Source: Coprinopsis marcescibilis
Lineage: Eukaryota; Basidiomycota; Agaricomycetes; Agaricales; Psathyrellaceae
Direction of reading: 5' to 3'
NCBI GenBank assembly: GCA_004369085.1
Contig: ML210183.1
Location: 124,001 to 188,000 of the forward strand
Length of the DNA stretch: 64,000 nt
Shown here in pieces: positions 31,885 to 43,290 of this stretch. The notes below the pieces were generated by a model that ran no database searches, was not told the DNA's origin, and worked only from the letters and a program-made list of their open reading frames with translations. Every line of letters starts with the position of its first letter. The stretch's first letter is position 1. The translations under genes and the position numbers were made by a program.

Positions 31885-34875
31885 ATGGGCATCAATGGCA
31901 ATCACTGTTCATTTGTCCTGCTCGCCGAATTCCACATCTTTGAGGGGGCCCAGCTGAAGTATCAGTTTCCCCAACCACTTGGAGTAGATGAGAGGTGAGT
32001 GCATGGCTTGGAATCCGAGGAATTTCGACCGATTAGTTGCAGCATCTTGGCCATGTCCATGTTGCCCGACGGAGCGGAAGCACAGCTGGACGACTGGACT
32101 ATCTTCTTCCTCAACCAGACACCGTTCAATACAATTTCGCCAGTACTAGCCCTCGACACCCCAGAGACACGGTCGATTGACTTGCCCGACGTGGAAGATG
32201 TGCAGAAAGGCAACAAGCAGGACTTGCTATGTGTATTGAACCTCGTGCGGACGAAGCACGACAAGACTTTGGACAGGTACGATGACTTTGAGCGCGTATT
32301 GGATTTATGTGGTTAAGCCAACTCTAGAGGAGCAAAAGTCATGGCTTTGGCTATTTGCACACGACATCCATTCATCCAGATTTTCAAGGTGAGTGCCTGA
32401 CATCCGCGCAAAGCAATTAATTGATTGGAACGATATTCCCCGTCATTAGCCATTGTTACTTATGGCACTGGACGACTACTTTGCCAATCCATCTCAAGAA
32501 TGTCTGACGCGCCTTTTCGACGCGGTCAACGCACTAGACCTCTCCGCCGCTCCTGTCTTGACCCGCAACGAGAAGCTGCTTATGAGGTCCTCAGAACGGA
32601 AGGACATATTCTCAGAGAAATTTGCCCATCTTGCGTCGCAGCAGACTTCATCCTATCCTCAAAACACACGCACATATGCGCATAAATCGACCGACTCTGG
32701 AGGCTCCCACTCAAGCTTCGAGGATGGGTTGCTGATGCGTGGAAAGGACCGAGAGAGACCGTCTGATAAGTGGAGAGAAACCAATCGCCCTCCGGATGAA
32801 AATGGATCATATTCAACACAGAGCCACCAGTCTCGAGAGTCGCCGTCCGACTCGTCCTTCTCGCTGGGCGGGAGTGCAGTTTGGGTCGGTGATGAGAGTG
32901 GCTTAGATTTCACTCTGACTCGGGACGACTCTAGTAGCACCACTTCGCATGTGGGGAACAGCACACTTGTTGCATCGTCCAGGCAGCGGCGCTCTACCGA
33001 CGCTTCGTCTTCATCATCACATCTCCAGAGCAAGGAGCTTCCTCCTAAGCCACCGCTCATGCACCAAGGTTACTCGGACCATCGCTCGCCGTTTGTCAAG
33101 GACACGCATTTCTTCCACACCACCGTCGGTTATAAGGATCATCAGTTGCCTATTAAAATGCCTTTGGCCACTTTCCCGGAGGAGGTTGGAGATGTGAGTA
33201 AATGCAGTTCTTAGTGCTCACTTTCATAGTTCTAACCACCGCATAGTACTCTCTTATCACGCTGATAAAAGTGTTTCATACCCACCAGCAAGTATCTGGG
33301 CCTCTGCACCCTCATTTACACACCAACGGTTCCCAGACCCATCCCGTCATAATTCTTTTCAATGCGCTAGTGACTGGCAAGCGGATAATCTTCTTGGGGC
33401 ACAGACGGCCCGCTGGAGAGGTTTCGAACTTTGTCCTTGCGGCGTGTGCTCTGGCTTCTGGCTGCGGAGCAGTCCTGAGAGGATTTATCGAGCGAGCGTT
33501 TCCATATGCGAATCTCCGAAACAGGGATGATTGGGAATCAGTGTAAGTCCATCCCGCCTCACTGGTGACATGGGTGCTAAGTGGAAAAATGCAGACCTGC
33601 TTATATCGCAGGTGTTACCAACCCTATCTTTGAATCGTCCAAGATGTGGGATCTGCTGTTGGATATCAGCACTGGCAACGTCACAGTTGCCAAAGACATT
33701 CAACTGACGTACCCTGTGTCGAACACAATCGGACTTTCAGCTCCCCTGATCTCTAGAGCAGGAACGCTAAAGACTGAATCTTCCCTGGGAAGTGAAGACG
33801 AGATTGCACGCCTTGCCAAAGAAGGAACCAAGGACTATGCATACAAAGATAACAACGCGGATAAAATGTTCATCGAAGACGTGAGTCGACTGCGCAGCGC
33901 GTGACTGATTGTTGTACTAATAGCTTCGCAGATTCGGGCTGCCATTGAAGATCATTTTGGGGAAAGTTTGGTCCGGACTCGGTTTACTGAGTATGTAATG
34001 CGGTTTGTTAGGCTGGCCTCACGCTATGAGGAAGAAACGACTGGGACGACCAAGTTTGGCTTTCCTAGCTCTCCGTTTATGGAGGTGCCAGGTCAGGGCC
34101 CACAGCTCGGTAGTGGCTTGACTTTCACGGATGAGGCCAGCTGCTGGAAGGAGCTTGCTTCGAACGCCCACCGAATCGAGGCGTGGAGAAAAACGAACAG
34201 CTATCATTATTTGGTCACGGTGGGTCCCTTCCTCTTTAATCACCGTCATAAATAACATCTGTCATAGGACTATGTGAAATACCAAGCGTCATGTTCCATT
34301 AGGGGGTTCGATCTTACTCACCAATTAATGCGGTTCAGACACGCGAAGAACATGAGTGATGCGGAAGCTGTAGCTGTAATGAAGACCCTGGCAGACAATG
34401 TGAAGACATATGAACAAGTGGTGGAGGTGAAGAATTTCGGAGCTTTCTTTCTTCTTGTTGACTTATTCAGGCTTTCTGGAATAGCTTCTTTCGAGTGTCC
34501 CCCACGGAAGCGGTCTCTTATCCATTGGCTTTGGACTCTTTCATCCCTTCGAAGCGGTCCGAGAAGCGACGATAGACTTATTCAATCAGCTTCGTTCACA
34601 TTCAGTGCGTTTTATTTCTCCTCTCGTTCACATCCATACTATATGCTGACACTTCCGTCGGTCAGGTGGGAGTGCTATTCCTTCAAGCCCTCAACCACTT
34701 CCACAGATACGCCTACATTCGGCTGGCACATGCTAAAGAAAAGCGACTTTTGGCCGACCAACAAGGCCAGAGGTATCCCCAATCCTCTGAGCCTGGGTAT
34801 GGAAGCGGCCCTATGGTTGGTGGGCGAACCCACTCCAATTCCATAGCAAGCGATCGATCGAATAACGCGTTCTGA
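31885..34875 (+). CDS. AFI1: Afi1-like DENN/SPA-domain polarity protein
   Basis: Afi1 binds the GTPase Arf3 and maintains the polarity axis at the yeast plasma membrane; the family has a DENN-type fold. The N-terminal block reads HCSFVLLAEFHIFEGAQLKY, then ILAMSMLPDGAEAQLDDWTIFF and a cytoplasmic DENN-like run ending AICTRHPFIQIFKPLLLM. A Ser-rich insert (about 32640-33060) follows. The SPA part includes GDYSLITLIKVF, NALVTGKRIIFLGHRRPAGE, VLAACALASGCGAVLRGFIER, YIAGVTNPIFESSKMWDLL and GLFHPFEAVREATIDLFNQL. Near 34490, an in-frame TAG is spliced out as the acceptor of an intron. The protein ends SIASDRSNNAF at 34875. About nine introns are needed. Start ATG at 31885. Confidence 0.88.
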
Positions 34876-36013
34876 AGGATGGATTGCTCGCTTCCATCCC
34901 AAACGGTGTGCAGTTTCTTCTTATTCCTTTCTCTTCACCTTCGTCGTGGCTCGGCGGTTCCTTGTGTTCTCAATGTTGCCTATCGTGATAATGATTTACC
35001 TTCTTGACTCCCGAACCTCGCCGCGTAATCATCCGTTTTCTGAGTCTCGTGCTTACTCGAGTACGGAGCGAAAATCCAGCGGTAAGAAAGCATGCTAAGG
35101 GTCCTTCGAATTTGTCGCCTGGTAGTCACTAATAGTCAACTTTGCACTAGCGACTAACCGCGGGGGTTGCGCCCAATTGTTGCCTGGAAACTCGCTTTAC
35201 ATAGTAGCCCCACATGGACCTTTACAGCTTTTGACCCCTTGGTTTCAAAAGGCTTGCTTGGATTTTGTTAGCGCCGGAGTTGGCAACGTTCAGCGCTCTT
35301 GCCTCCGAGCTTGGCCGGTGCTGCTCAGCGATGCGCTGGAACTGTCAGGGATTTGTGTTTGGCACTGTGCCCTGACGCGACATTCTGATGGCAGAGATGA
35401 GCAACCGTTCAACAATGACAAAAGCGGTCTGAAGAGGCCGTCTGAGAATCAGAGATGATGATGCCCCTTCCTCCGCTCTCAGTGTGTACGCCCAGTCTAC
35501 TTTACTAGCGGTCGAGTCTTTGCGAGGACTTTCGCGAGTTCGCAGCAGACTGTATGTAGTACTAGAGCTGCGCAAAGCGCACGGGAAACTCGGTCGTTGA
35601 AGAAGCATGAATGTGTTTCAGGTATAATCCGAGATGCATCGGCTTGTTGTAAGGACTATTCTCACCCAGACTGCCGGTGGATTCCATTGGTACCGAGCGA
35701 ATGGTCACCCGGTAGGCTTGCCATTTTCCGATTTGGCGAATCATAAATCATTTCCATATGGATCAAATAATGGGCTGTGCACTGCCTAGGCTTGTCATGG
35801 TATAACTTCTTTAGTAGCCTTCTAAGGCTTGCTTTTATACTTTTACCTTCTCTTTCTTTTTTTCTTTTTCTTTCTTTTCTTCTCCTTAAGTGGCCTCGGG
35901 ACTCACACTCAGTACTCATATCTGGATCGCCAATCTCAATACAACGCTATCCAACCCAACGTCGCGCAGCGCCGCACACTCACAAGTGATTATTATAGAA
36001 ATACCCTCTAATA
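34876..36013. other. Long upstream region of the Zn2Cys6 factor gene
   Basis: About 1.1 kb. It holds the Afi1-like 3' UTR and the promoter of the Zn2Cys6 gene. A strong plus-strand pyrimidine tract (CTTT/TCTTTT repeats, 35848-35886) lies about 130-165 bases before the start codon, as is common near fungal transcription starts. Short open frames elsewhere show nothing recognisable. Confidence 0.5.
35848..35886 (+). promoter_or_regulatory. CT-rich promoter tract
   Basis: A near-pure run of T and C, mostly CTTT units, lies upstream of the Zn2Cys6 factor start. Such tracts often mark fungal core promoters just before the transcription start. Function is inferred from composition and position. 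Confidence 0.4.
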
Positions 36014-38104
36014 ATGGCCAACAAGCCATACGACAAAGTTGGACAATCCAATGCCCTACAAAGAGGCAAGGCATGTCTCCGATGCAGGTTTGTGCAAGGA
36101 GCTCTTCTAGAGTGATGTAGCCACTAAGTGTTTAAACTCTACGCGTCTTAGAAAGCGGAAGATGGTATACTATTTCTACTTTATGTAAAGCGTACGGGCC
36201 CTGACAAGCCTACCCACAGAAATGTGACGGTGCGAAACCTTCTTGCCAACAGTGCACCAAAGCCAAGAGCTCCGAGAATTGCGAATACGACGATGGAAAG
36301 GGCAAGACGAGAACCCAACTGCTCAAGGAGACTATCGCTAGACTTGAAGAGAGAGTGAAGGAATTGGAAGACCCCACCACCAATGCGACATCCATTATGC
36401 TGTTTGACCCTCACCGTGATCAAGCTTCCTATTCTGGATCAGGTTCCCCATGTTCCTTCGGGTCTCCCAACAGTGCCTATCTTCCGGCATTCCCAAGCAC
36501 AGAGTCTTCTGGTTCTCCGTCAAGTGCTTCGTGGTCGCAGTTGCAGGTACGGACATCCGGAGGCTTCTTCCTTTGCCGTGGGACTGACGTCAATTTCAAG
36601 TCTATCCCATCGCCAGTCAACATTCCATTGCTGCAGGATATCTTTTTCGACGAGCAGCACTCGCCATTCGCTCCCGACGATGACATCTCAATGATCCTGT
36701 GCGTCGCATAATTTAGGTCAAGTCATGGCTGTGCTCACTAGGTTTTTAGTTTGGACATCTTCGCTCCCCATAGCCACCAAGTCGGCCTAGAGATTGATAT
36801 CGACAGCTTGCGTAGCAGTCTCAGAAGGCCCATGTCTGAACAGCACCATGCTTGTTTGATGAATTCCATTTATCTCTGGGCCTGCTTCGTCTCAAGGCCA
36901 GAGGCTCTCAGTCAGCACGAGGACTACTATCTCAGGAAGTCGCTTGAAGCTATTCCAGACGCTTTGCGCCAAGGTCAGACCACTGACGTGGTTCGCACGT
37001 CATGCATCTTGGCTTGCTACTTCCTCGCCAATGGCCGTATCCTTGAAGGTAGTTATCATGCAAGTGCAGCAGCAGCTCTGGCCGAGCAGATCGGTCTTGG
37101 AAGGCAGTCCGACAGGATTGAGTCAAAGGGAAAATACGAGATGTCTTCTGACCGGATCCAGGCGTTCTGGCAGGTCTACAATCTGGATAGGTGCTGGTCT
37201 GTCGCCCTGGAGAAGACTCCTTTCATTAAGGATGGTCGTACACCGTCGACTATTATTACCTGCCCTTGGCCTCAAGATGCGTCCGATTACAAGATGGTGT
37301 GCAGATTCCTATCACACAAATGATTCATTCACTTAACGTCACACAGCATTCTCAAATTCTCGCATGCAACCAAGGCCCTACCGTCCAGGCGTTCCTTGCC
37401 GGGTCTATGTCTGCTAATGGATTCTCTTGTGCGGCGTTGCGAGTCAAGGCTTCTGCCCTTCTTTCCGAAGCAGATCGTCTGTCTGCTCAATGGTGTCCAG
37501 GTACAGTACACCATTCGTCCTCAAGTTATGTATCCACCATTAATATCAGCTTCTGATAGGAGCAAAGATCTCAGCCCAACTCATCGACGAGATCAACAAC
37601 CTCGAGCGCATCGTCAATCTCTTCTTGCCTACCCTGGTTCAGCCCGAGCAACTGGGTGCTGTTAACCCTAACGAGAAGTTCGCCTCGATTGTTGCCCACA
37701 CTATTGCTCAGACGGCTATGATCTACCTGCACCGCCCATTCGCCGCAGAGAACCCAATTTCCGCCGAGAAATGCGCACAAGCCGCACGCGCCTGCATTTC
37801 CTTGATCAGCTATATCAACGAACGCGACTTTGTGTTCTTGGACCCCATTGTCGGTCCTTGCTGGTCATGCGCCGCAGACACCACTATCGGACGCCTTGAC
37901 AGGATCGAGCAAGCGTGGCCCATGGGCGACTCTGTCGAGATCATTAACGACCTTGGAGTTCTTCTCTACGCATTGACGAAATTCGACAATCATTTCCCTT
38001 CCGTCGGTAAGTGACTGTTGTCCTTCCTTGTTACAAAGTAGGATGTGCGTTAATGTCTGGAACTAGGTCCAGCTTTGTCCAGGGTTCAGAAGCGATTGGC
38101 CTAA
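36014..38104 (+). CDS. Zn(II)2Cys6 transcription factor with fungal-specific middle domain
   Basis: A nuclear DNA-binding regulator of the Gal4 type. The finger is spread over three exons: GKACLRCR from 36014-36087, RKRKM from a 13-base exon at 36152-36164, and KCDGAKPSCQQC onward from 36220. Spliced, it reads C-x2-C-x6-C-x6-C-x2-C-x8-C, exactly canonical. A short coiled coil follows (LLKETIARLEERVKELE). The middle homology domain (Fungal_trans) includes ACLMNSIYLWACFVSRPEA, TSCILACYFLANGRILEGSYH, AAALAEQIGLGRQ and VYNLDRCWSVAL. The C-terminus ends FPSVGPALSRVQKRLA at 38104. About seven introns are needed. The target genes cannot be told from sequence. Confidence 0.88.
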
Positions 38105-38880
38105 AGGATGCTCTACCGATCCGCCATTCCGATCTTCTGACCCTGTGTTATGGTCTTTTTGTTGTGCCACGCGTTCTGCGCTCAATGCGCACTGGTATCC
38201 CGCTGGCCCTTATGTTCTTTATAATTCGTTAACCCCTTTTATCTCTTTTCATTTTACAGTTTTTTAATTGTAGGAAACCGTGGACTCTGCGTACTTATCC
38301 AGATACAGCACCTTCCTCTCTATTCACCACACTCTTTTTAACCTTTCACATTTTACGACACGGACTTGACGGACCTTTTACTGGACATTGGCCTCAGATT
38401 TACGACTTCTTATGACTAGTTCGGTAGCCCTCCTTGACATCGGTAGAGAAATGGACTCTATGGACACTGGGTTTTTACGCTTTACGGACGATACTACGGA
38501 CGATCTGGCTCTATCTCTTAGTTACTCTAGTCAGTACTACATAGGTAGAGAAACTGTTACGCCCACTCGCCATTAAACAGTACTAGTCGAAGTACACAAT
38601 TCAGATGTATCAAGTAGTTGTTCCCATTCATAGGCTAGGCTTATGTTGCATTGGTTCATTCAAGTACACACATTCCTTTCAGCCTGAAATACTACAAAAA
38701 CTTTTACAAAGTTGCTAGAATTCCTCTTAGATCCTGGAGTACTTAGTGAACCGATCTGGGGACATATCTCAGTTGGGAGAGCAGTAGATTGCGTATTTGG
38801 TGAACCGTAGCGTCATCCAAGTTCTGGTGAAACTGCATTACATATGCAAAAGTCTATATGACATTGGAATGTTGCATAAT
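38105..38880. other. Convergent intergenic region with a tRNA-like fragment
   Basis: About 780 bases between two convergent stops. An open frame at 38388-38576 is not supported. At 38765-38785 the plus strand reads TATCTCAGTTGGGAGAGCAG, which resembles the D-arm and A box of a tRNA gene. I find no matching anticodon stem, T-loop or acceptor partner, so it is at most a remnant. Confidence 0.4.
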
Positions 38881-39582
38881 TTACCGGTACAAGGACATGG
38901 GGAAGAACGAATGTGGTGCATGAGGTGGGGGAGGCGACAACTCAGGATTCCATTTGCTGAATGGAGTGGGCAAAGCGGGAGGTAGCCTCGACTCCGTATA
39001 GATCTTGTCGGTCTTGGTGACGGTTGCAATGGCTTCGGACAGGTCCACTTGCTTGGTTGCAGGGACGCCTGCCTTCTCCGAAGATTCGGCTGGTGCAGCA
39101 ACGCTACAAGCGAAGGTTACCCGTTATCAGGAACACCGTTGTCACTTTACCAACACACTGACGTACCTAGGTGCACCTGAATGCTCGAGTATGAGACCCG
39201 AGAGCTCGCTCTGTGTTACGACGGAGAGCTGGGGGTATGCACGTCGGACATCTCGTTTCCAATAAGGATTCTGCGCAGGGTCGGATGCTGGTTTCTGTGT
39301 TAGAAAGTTATCTTTCGCGAGCCCGTTGAATGTTACCTTTTGTCGCTGGCGTCGAGTACTTCTCAGGTCTCGAAGCTGGAGGAGGATAGCGATGCTGTGA
39401 GGCCAAAGGAAGCCCAGTAGAAATTTCGGGATTGACCGCGACCACCTCGCCTGTTAATTTTGGAACACGCCATTAGCTCTTATTATTTCAGCAGCACATT
39501 CGGATTACTTACGGAATTTCCCCCAAAAGCCCCTGGATGTGAGGTGGTACAATGTCGAATCTGCGGCTTTCTTGGTTGCCAT
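38881..39582 (-). CDS. Probable NADH:ubiquinone oxidoreductase accessory subunit (21.3 kDa type)
   Basis: A small protein starting MATKKAADSTLYHLTSRGFW at 39582 and ending SFFPMSLYR, with three or four introns. The core reads VNPEISTGLPLASQHRYPPP, then DPAQNPYWKRDVRRAYPQLS and VVTQSELSGLIL. The NPYWKRDxRRxYPxLSVV motif matches my recollection of the fungal complex I 21.3 kDa subunit (NUZM type), an accessory protein of the mitochondrial inner membrane. No hydrophobic helix is obvious. The family assignment rests on that motif, so confidence is moderate. Confidence 0.65.
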
Positions 39583-39939
39583 TGTCGCTGACGATGACCT
39601 GCAGGAGGCTGAACCCAACCATGGACTCGCGCTATTTCTGCTTAGTCACCTTTGATGCCAACCAACCATCAGGCCCATCATCATCCAGCTTCAACTCGGG
39701 CGCCTCTTTACTGTGCGTGCATTTATTGAAGCGTATACGTGTAACTGAGGCTTCTGAAGTTTATAGAATCGCTATAGGCCAAAGCGCGGTTCTAATGGTG
39801 TCATTTGGGCGCCTATATGCTTTGCCGAGTTCTTAATTGATTCGGCAAATCTGGATCGCGCAATTTCGAGCATGTCGCCATCGCCGCCCTTGGCTCGCAC
39901 AATTGTTGCACATTCTGCATCCTGCTTACTCGGTCCATT
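39583..39939. promoter_or_regulatory. Divergent promoter, complex I subunit and UPF0643-like gene
   Basis: The 357 bases between two divergent start codons carry both promoters. No motif stands out. Confidence 0.45.
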
Positions 39940-40893
39940 ATGAGTCCTCATAAACTTCAAGAACCCACCAAAAAAACTCACCAGGATCCCAACCCTGTAT
40001 CAACTCGACTTGATATGACCGCCACTTTCTCTCACCCACCTCACCCAGTTGAGCGGAAGCTCGCCGAATCAACAGACCAAGCGCCCACCGAGGAAAAATC
40101 AAAATTGGACGGCCAACCAGAGCGAGACCCTCATGCGCTGCCATCTTTTGAATTAAAGGAGCACAAGGTTCCTGTCCTATACCTCCCACCTCTGCTGTCG
40201 GCTCTGCCGGAGCGTGTGCCACCTGTTGAGGTCCAAACACCTGCCGATAGTTCTCCACTTACAACGGAAACCCGACTACCAGACATAGACCCTGCCTCAC
40301 TCTCTCTCCACAAATCATTACATCATTTTCAACCCATAACTTCCGACTACGCCGAAGTTCCCTATGAAGACGGATTCAACTGGTCGGAACTCAGGCTTCC
40401 CGAGGATGAGGAGCGTGAATGGTATTGCGTGGCTTTCAAAAGCCAGCGCAAAGCCGGAAGCAATGGAGACTGTAAGTTTACGTTTATTTTATTCTTTTTG
40501 TTTCTGTCCATTTTCGCAACGTGCATTATACTGATCACCCAACACAGCACTCTACGAGGCCGATAAACTCGCCCATGAAGAGGCCGTATGCAACGGCGGG
40601 GTAATTACTGCGCATCCATCACATATAGGACATGTAACTGATATTTTTGACAGTTAATCATGTATTGGTATGGGATACCGAACCCACAAACTGGGATGAA
40701 TCTCGCGACCTGCATCTGGCAAAGTCGCAAACATGCCGCCGCAGCAAATTCTCGCCCTCACCACATAAACGCCATGCGTTTGGCCGCTCAATCTTACGAA
40801 GTATACGCCCTAAGCCGATATCGTCTCCGCAAAGTTAAAGGGGAAACGGGTGTCACTGTTGAGGAGTATACAGGAGGTGACGTTGGTTGGTAA
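39940..40893 (+). CDS. UPF0643-like conserved fungal protein, 274 aa
   Basis: Exons 39940-40471, 40548-40600 and 40654-40893 join to 275 codons. The N-terminal half is Pro-rich. The conserved C-terminal part reads EREWYCVAFKSQRKAGSNGD, SLYEADKLAHEEAVCNGG, LIMYWYGIPNPQTGMNLATC, then IWQSRKHAAAANSRPHHINA, MRLAAQSYEVYALSRYRLRK and GGDVGW. I know this block from fungal proteins annotated UPF0643. It has an enzyme-like look, with conserved Trp, Tyr, Cys and His residues, but no reaction is known to me. The stop at 40891-40893 is followed within 20 bases by a 20-base perfect palindrome. Confidence 0.8.
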
Positions 40894-40908
40894 TTGCCTG
40901 GTTCCACT

Positions 40909-40928
40909 TCGCGAGTCGCGACTCGCGA
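40909..40928. repeat. Perfect 20-base palindrome between convergent genes
   Basis: The central 18 bases read CGCGAGTCGCGACTCGCG, flanked by T and A, so all 20 bases are self-complementary. Both ends and the centre contain TCGCGA or its half-site. It lies 16 bases after the UPF0643-like stop and about 155 bases from the stop of the convergent gene. It could form a hairpin in either transcript's 3' UTR or bind a dimeric protein. Confidence 0.7.
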
Positions 40929-41083
40929 TGTTGACGGACATTCTGCTTTGGACATGCTTTGCTTCTACAAATTCCTATACCACTATGACGTGTTTCAGAG
41001 CCGTCACGAGACTAATCCCATACGTTATCAATGTCATCCACAATAATAAAATAGAACAGGTTTTCTTCTTCGTTTCCGTCAGG

Positions 41084-42760
41084 CTACTTGACATCTGACC
41101 AAGAACGAATGCTACTGTCGGCTGATGCTTGACTCGAAACTGGGCTTGCTAATTCTACAAATTGATGCTGATTGTGAATCATCAGAAAATTGAAATGCGC
41201 GTTAGCGAAGTTATCGAGTAGGTAGTAACTACTAACCTTGGTATTGACTTGGGGATGGTCTGATGTTTCTCCTTGCTTCAGTGGAGAGATGTAAATTCCC
41301 GGTGCAGGGGCAAATGCTGATTTCTGATTGTCGACTGCGGTGGGGGTAATGGCACAGAGTACAGGTTCGAACGGTGGAGTAGGGTTGTTTACGTTGTTGG
41401 GTACTCTCTCCTGCACTCGATGTGGTTTCCGAAGGCCGGGAAATCTGGTCGCAGGAGAAGGGCTCGGTGTCTTGGGAGATCGTTCAAAATAGCTGTTGGT
41501 AGAGGAACTTTGTGCTCTTAGCATTGGCGAGAACGAGAATTTGTTGGAAGTCATGCAGTTGCTTAACGTTGTGCTAGAACTGCGCGTTGCTTCTACGGTG
41601 CGATCCGGCGAAGGCATGGCTTTTTGCTGTGGGGACAGAGCACCGAACACATCCCGATCACTCTTGTAGTCCCATTTGCTGAGCTGATGTTCGTACAACG
41701 GCTGGACCGGTTGCTGCGGTCTAACAATCCGATTTCTGTCGAATCTCGTCCATTTGAAATCAAGAGGTGGCATTTCGACAGCAAGCTCCACCTCCGTTTT
41801 GTCGGAGTCAAGCAGTTCGTCAGATTCAGAGCCGTAGTACGTCGGATTTGCCGGACCAGGCGTAGCATATATATGAGCAAAGTATTCTGGTTGGAGATCC
41901 ATCACAGAGAATTCGTCCTCGTCGCGCGTAGGATCGCATTGGACTGGGCTCGTCAGCATCGAGGTTCCGAGCCTACGCGCTCGGAACGAGTTGGGCTTGG
42001 GTTCAGGGGGTAGTACCACAGAGTCCAGATCTCGCCTGTTTCCGGAGTGAGATCGAGGTACATTTGGGTGGCTAAAGGCAGGCAAAAGTGCAGGCTCGCG
42101 GAAAGTCGATGGTGAAGCATCTGGGGTAAATGATCCGTCGTAGGAAGAGTGGTCTATGATTTCTTCAAGCGAATCGGTGTGCTTGTACAAAAGATGATTT
42201 CTGTTAGAATCGTTGAAAACGTTTTCTATTCCAGGAGGAGGTTGTGTAGCTTCTTGTGGATTGAACGGATCGAAAGCAAAGCGCATATTTGTGTCGATAT
42301 TAGTTTCTGTCGGTGGTAGTGCTGGACTGCCGCTGGTTAGCGTTGATGCAGGCCTGAGAGTCCTTGAGGCACTTCTAACTTCATCGGAGCGTATGGATTC
42401 AGGTAAGAGTAGACGGAGTGGATGGCTGTGGACGAGATTCTTGAATGTGTTGGTAAGCCATCCAGGGAGTGGGTTGTAACGCTTTTGATTCTATCCAGTC
42501 ATTTGTTGCACGATGGCATCGTCAGACTGTGAAGCACCCACTGCAAATTGTGAGTCATCGTCAACTAGTGTTGAAGATGTGTCGATATGATGCTCTGGCT
42601 CCCTCAAGTCGAACGAAATCGCAGATCTTCTGGCCGATGCTGCAGAAGTATTGACAGCAGACGATACCGATGACAGCGACTTTGCGGGGCGCCTTGAGGA
42701 CTTCTGTCGCCCACTAGAACCCGGAACTACGTTCATCGTTCTGACCATTGCGTCGAACAT
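41084..42760 (-). CDS. Hypothetical disordered protein, 541 aa
   Basis: Exons 42760-42542 and 42490-41084 join to exactly 542 codons. The intron (42491-42541) has a GTGGGT donor and a GATAG acceptor whose TAG would otherwise be an in-frame stop. After the junction comes the most ordered stretch, NQKRYNPLPGWLTNTFKNLV, HSHPLRLLLPESIRSDEV. The rest is rich in Ser, Pro, Thr and Asn, with many SP and TP sites. It includes PLDFKWTRFDRNRIVRPQQP and SPLKQGETSDHPQVN. I see no signal peptide, membrane helix or named domain. A phosphoregulated scaffold is possible but unproven. An extra 5' exon cannot be excluded. Confidence 0.6.
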
Positions 42761-43290
42761 AAGATTTTTATTGCCCAGCTTTCGACGTTTGTCTGAGTAA
42801 ACCTCTCAGGACCATCTACTTTGTATACTTCCACAACCCACCAGAGCATCTGACGCATCGTCATTTTAGCAATCAAATTGCAAATAAACCGACAACGCTA
42901 CTCACAATTCCACCGATTTCAAGAAGTTGCTCTCGTACGGGTATACAATACCCGAGCGACTTCTTTTACCTCCAGACATGCGATCCAGCCCCATATCCTA
43001 TCATACGAATGAGATCACGAGTGGAGTGGAAGTAGGAAGAAAACAACGGTGGTCATGGTGGCCGCTTCGGAGCCCCTGAGCTTGAACTGGCCGTTCTCAC
43101 GGGTATGTTGCGGAATCAGTGCTATATTCGCGCAATATCATGTAACGCATTAGAAACCGTTCATGACCAGGCCTCAGGCCCAGTAGCAGATATAAGACGA
43201 TGGTAATTCTTCCGCAGGTCTTCCGAATCACCCCAATGTGGACCCAGTTTGTTGTTGTCTGCGACACTCCATTATTCTGAGACCTCGACG
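42761..43290. promoter_or_regulatory. Divergent promoter region upstream of gamma-glutamyltransferase
   Basis: About 530 bases separating divergent starts. They hold both promoters. I see no defended element. Confidence 0.4.

Noticed and set aside
38388..38576. 62-codon plus-strand frame after the Zn2Cys6 gene
   Set aside because: Short, no motif, lies in the 3' region of a complete gene.
38762..38840. tRNA gene between the Zn2Cys6 gene and the complex I subunit
   Set aside because: The stretch TATCTCAGTTGGGAGAGCAG looks like a D-arm and A box, but the following bases form no anticodon stem, there is no GGTTCGA-type T-loop, and no acceptor partner exists. At best it is a remnant.
42491..42760. 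Short separate gene or a pseudogene stop at 42491-42493
   Set aside because: A 51-base intron with consistent phase removes the TAG and joins the frame to the long downstream exon.
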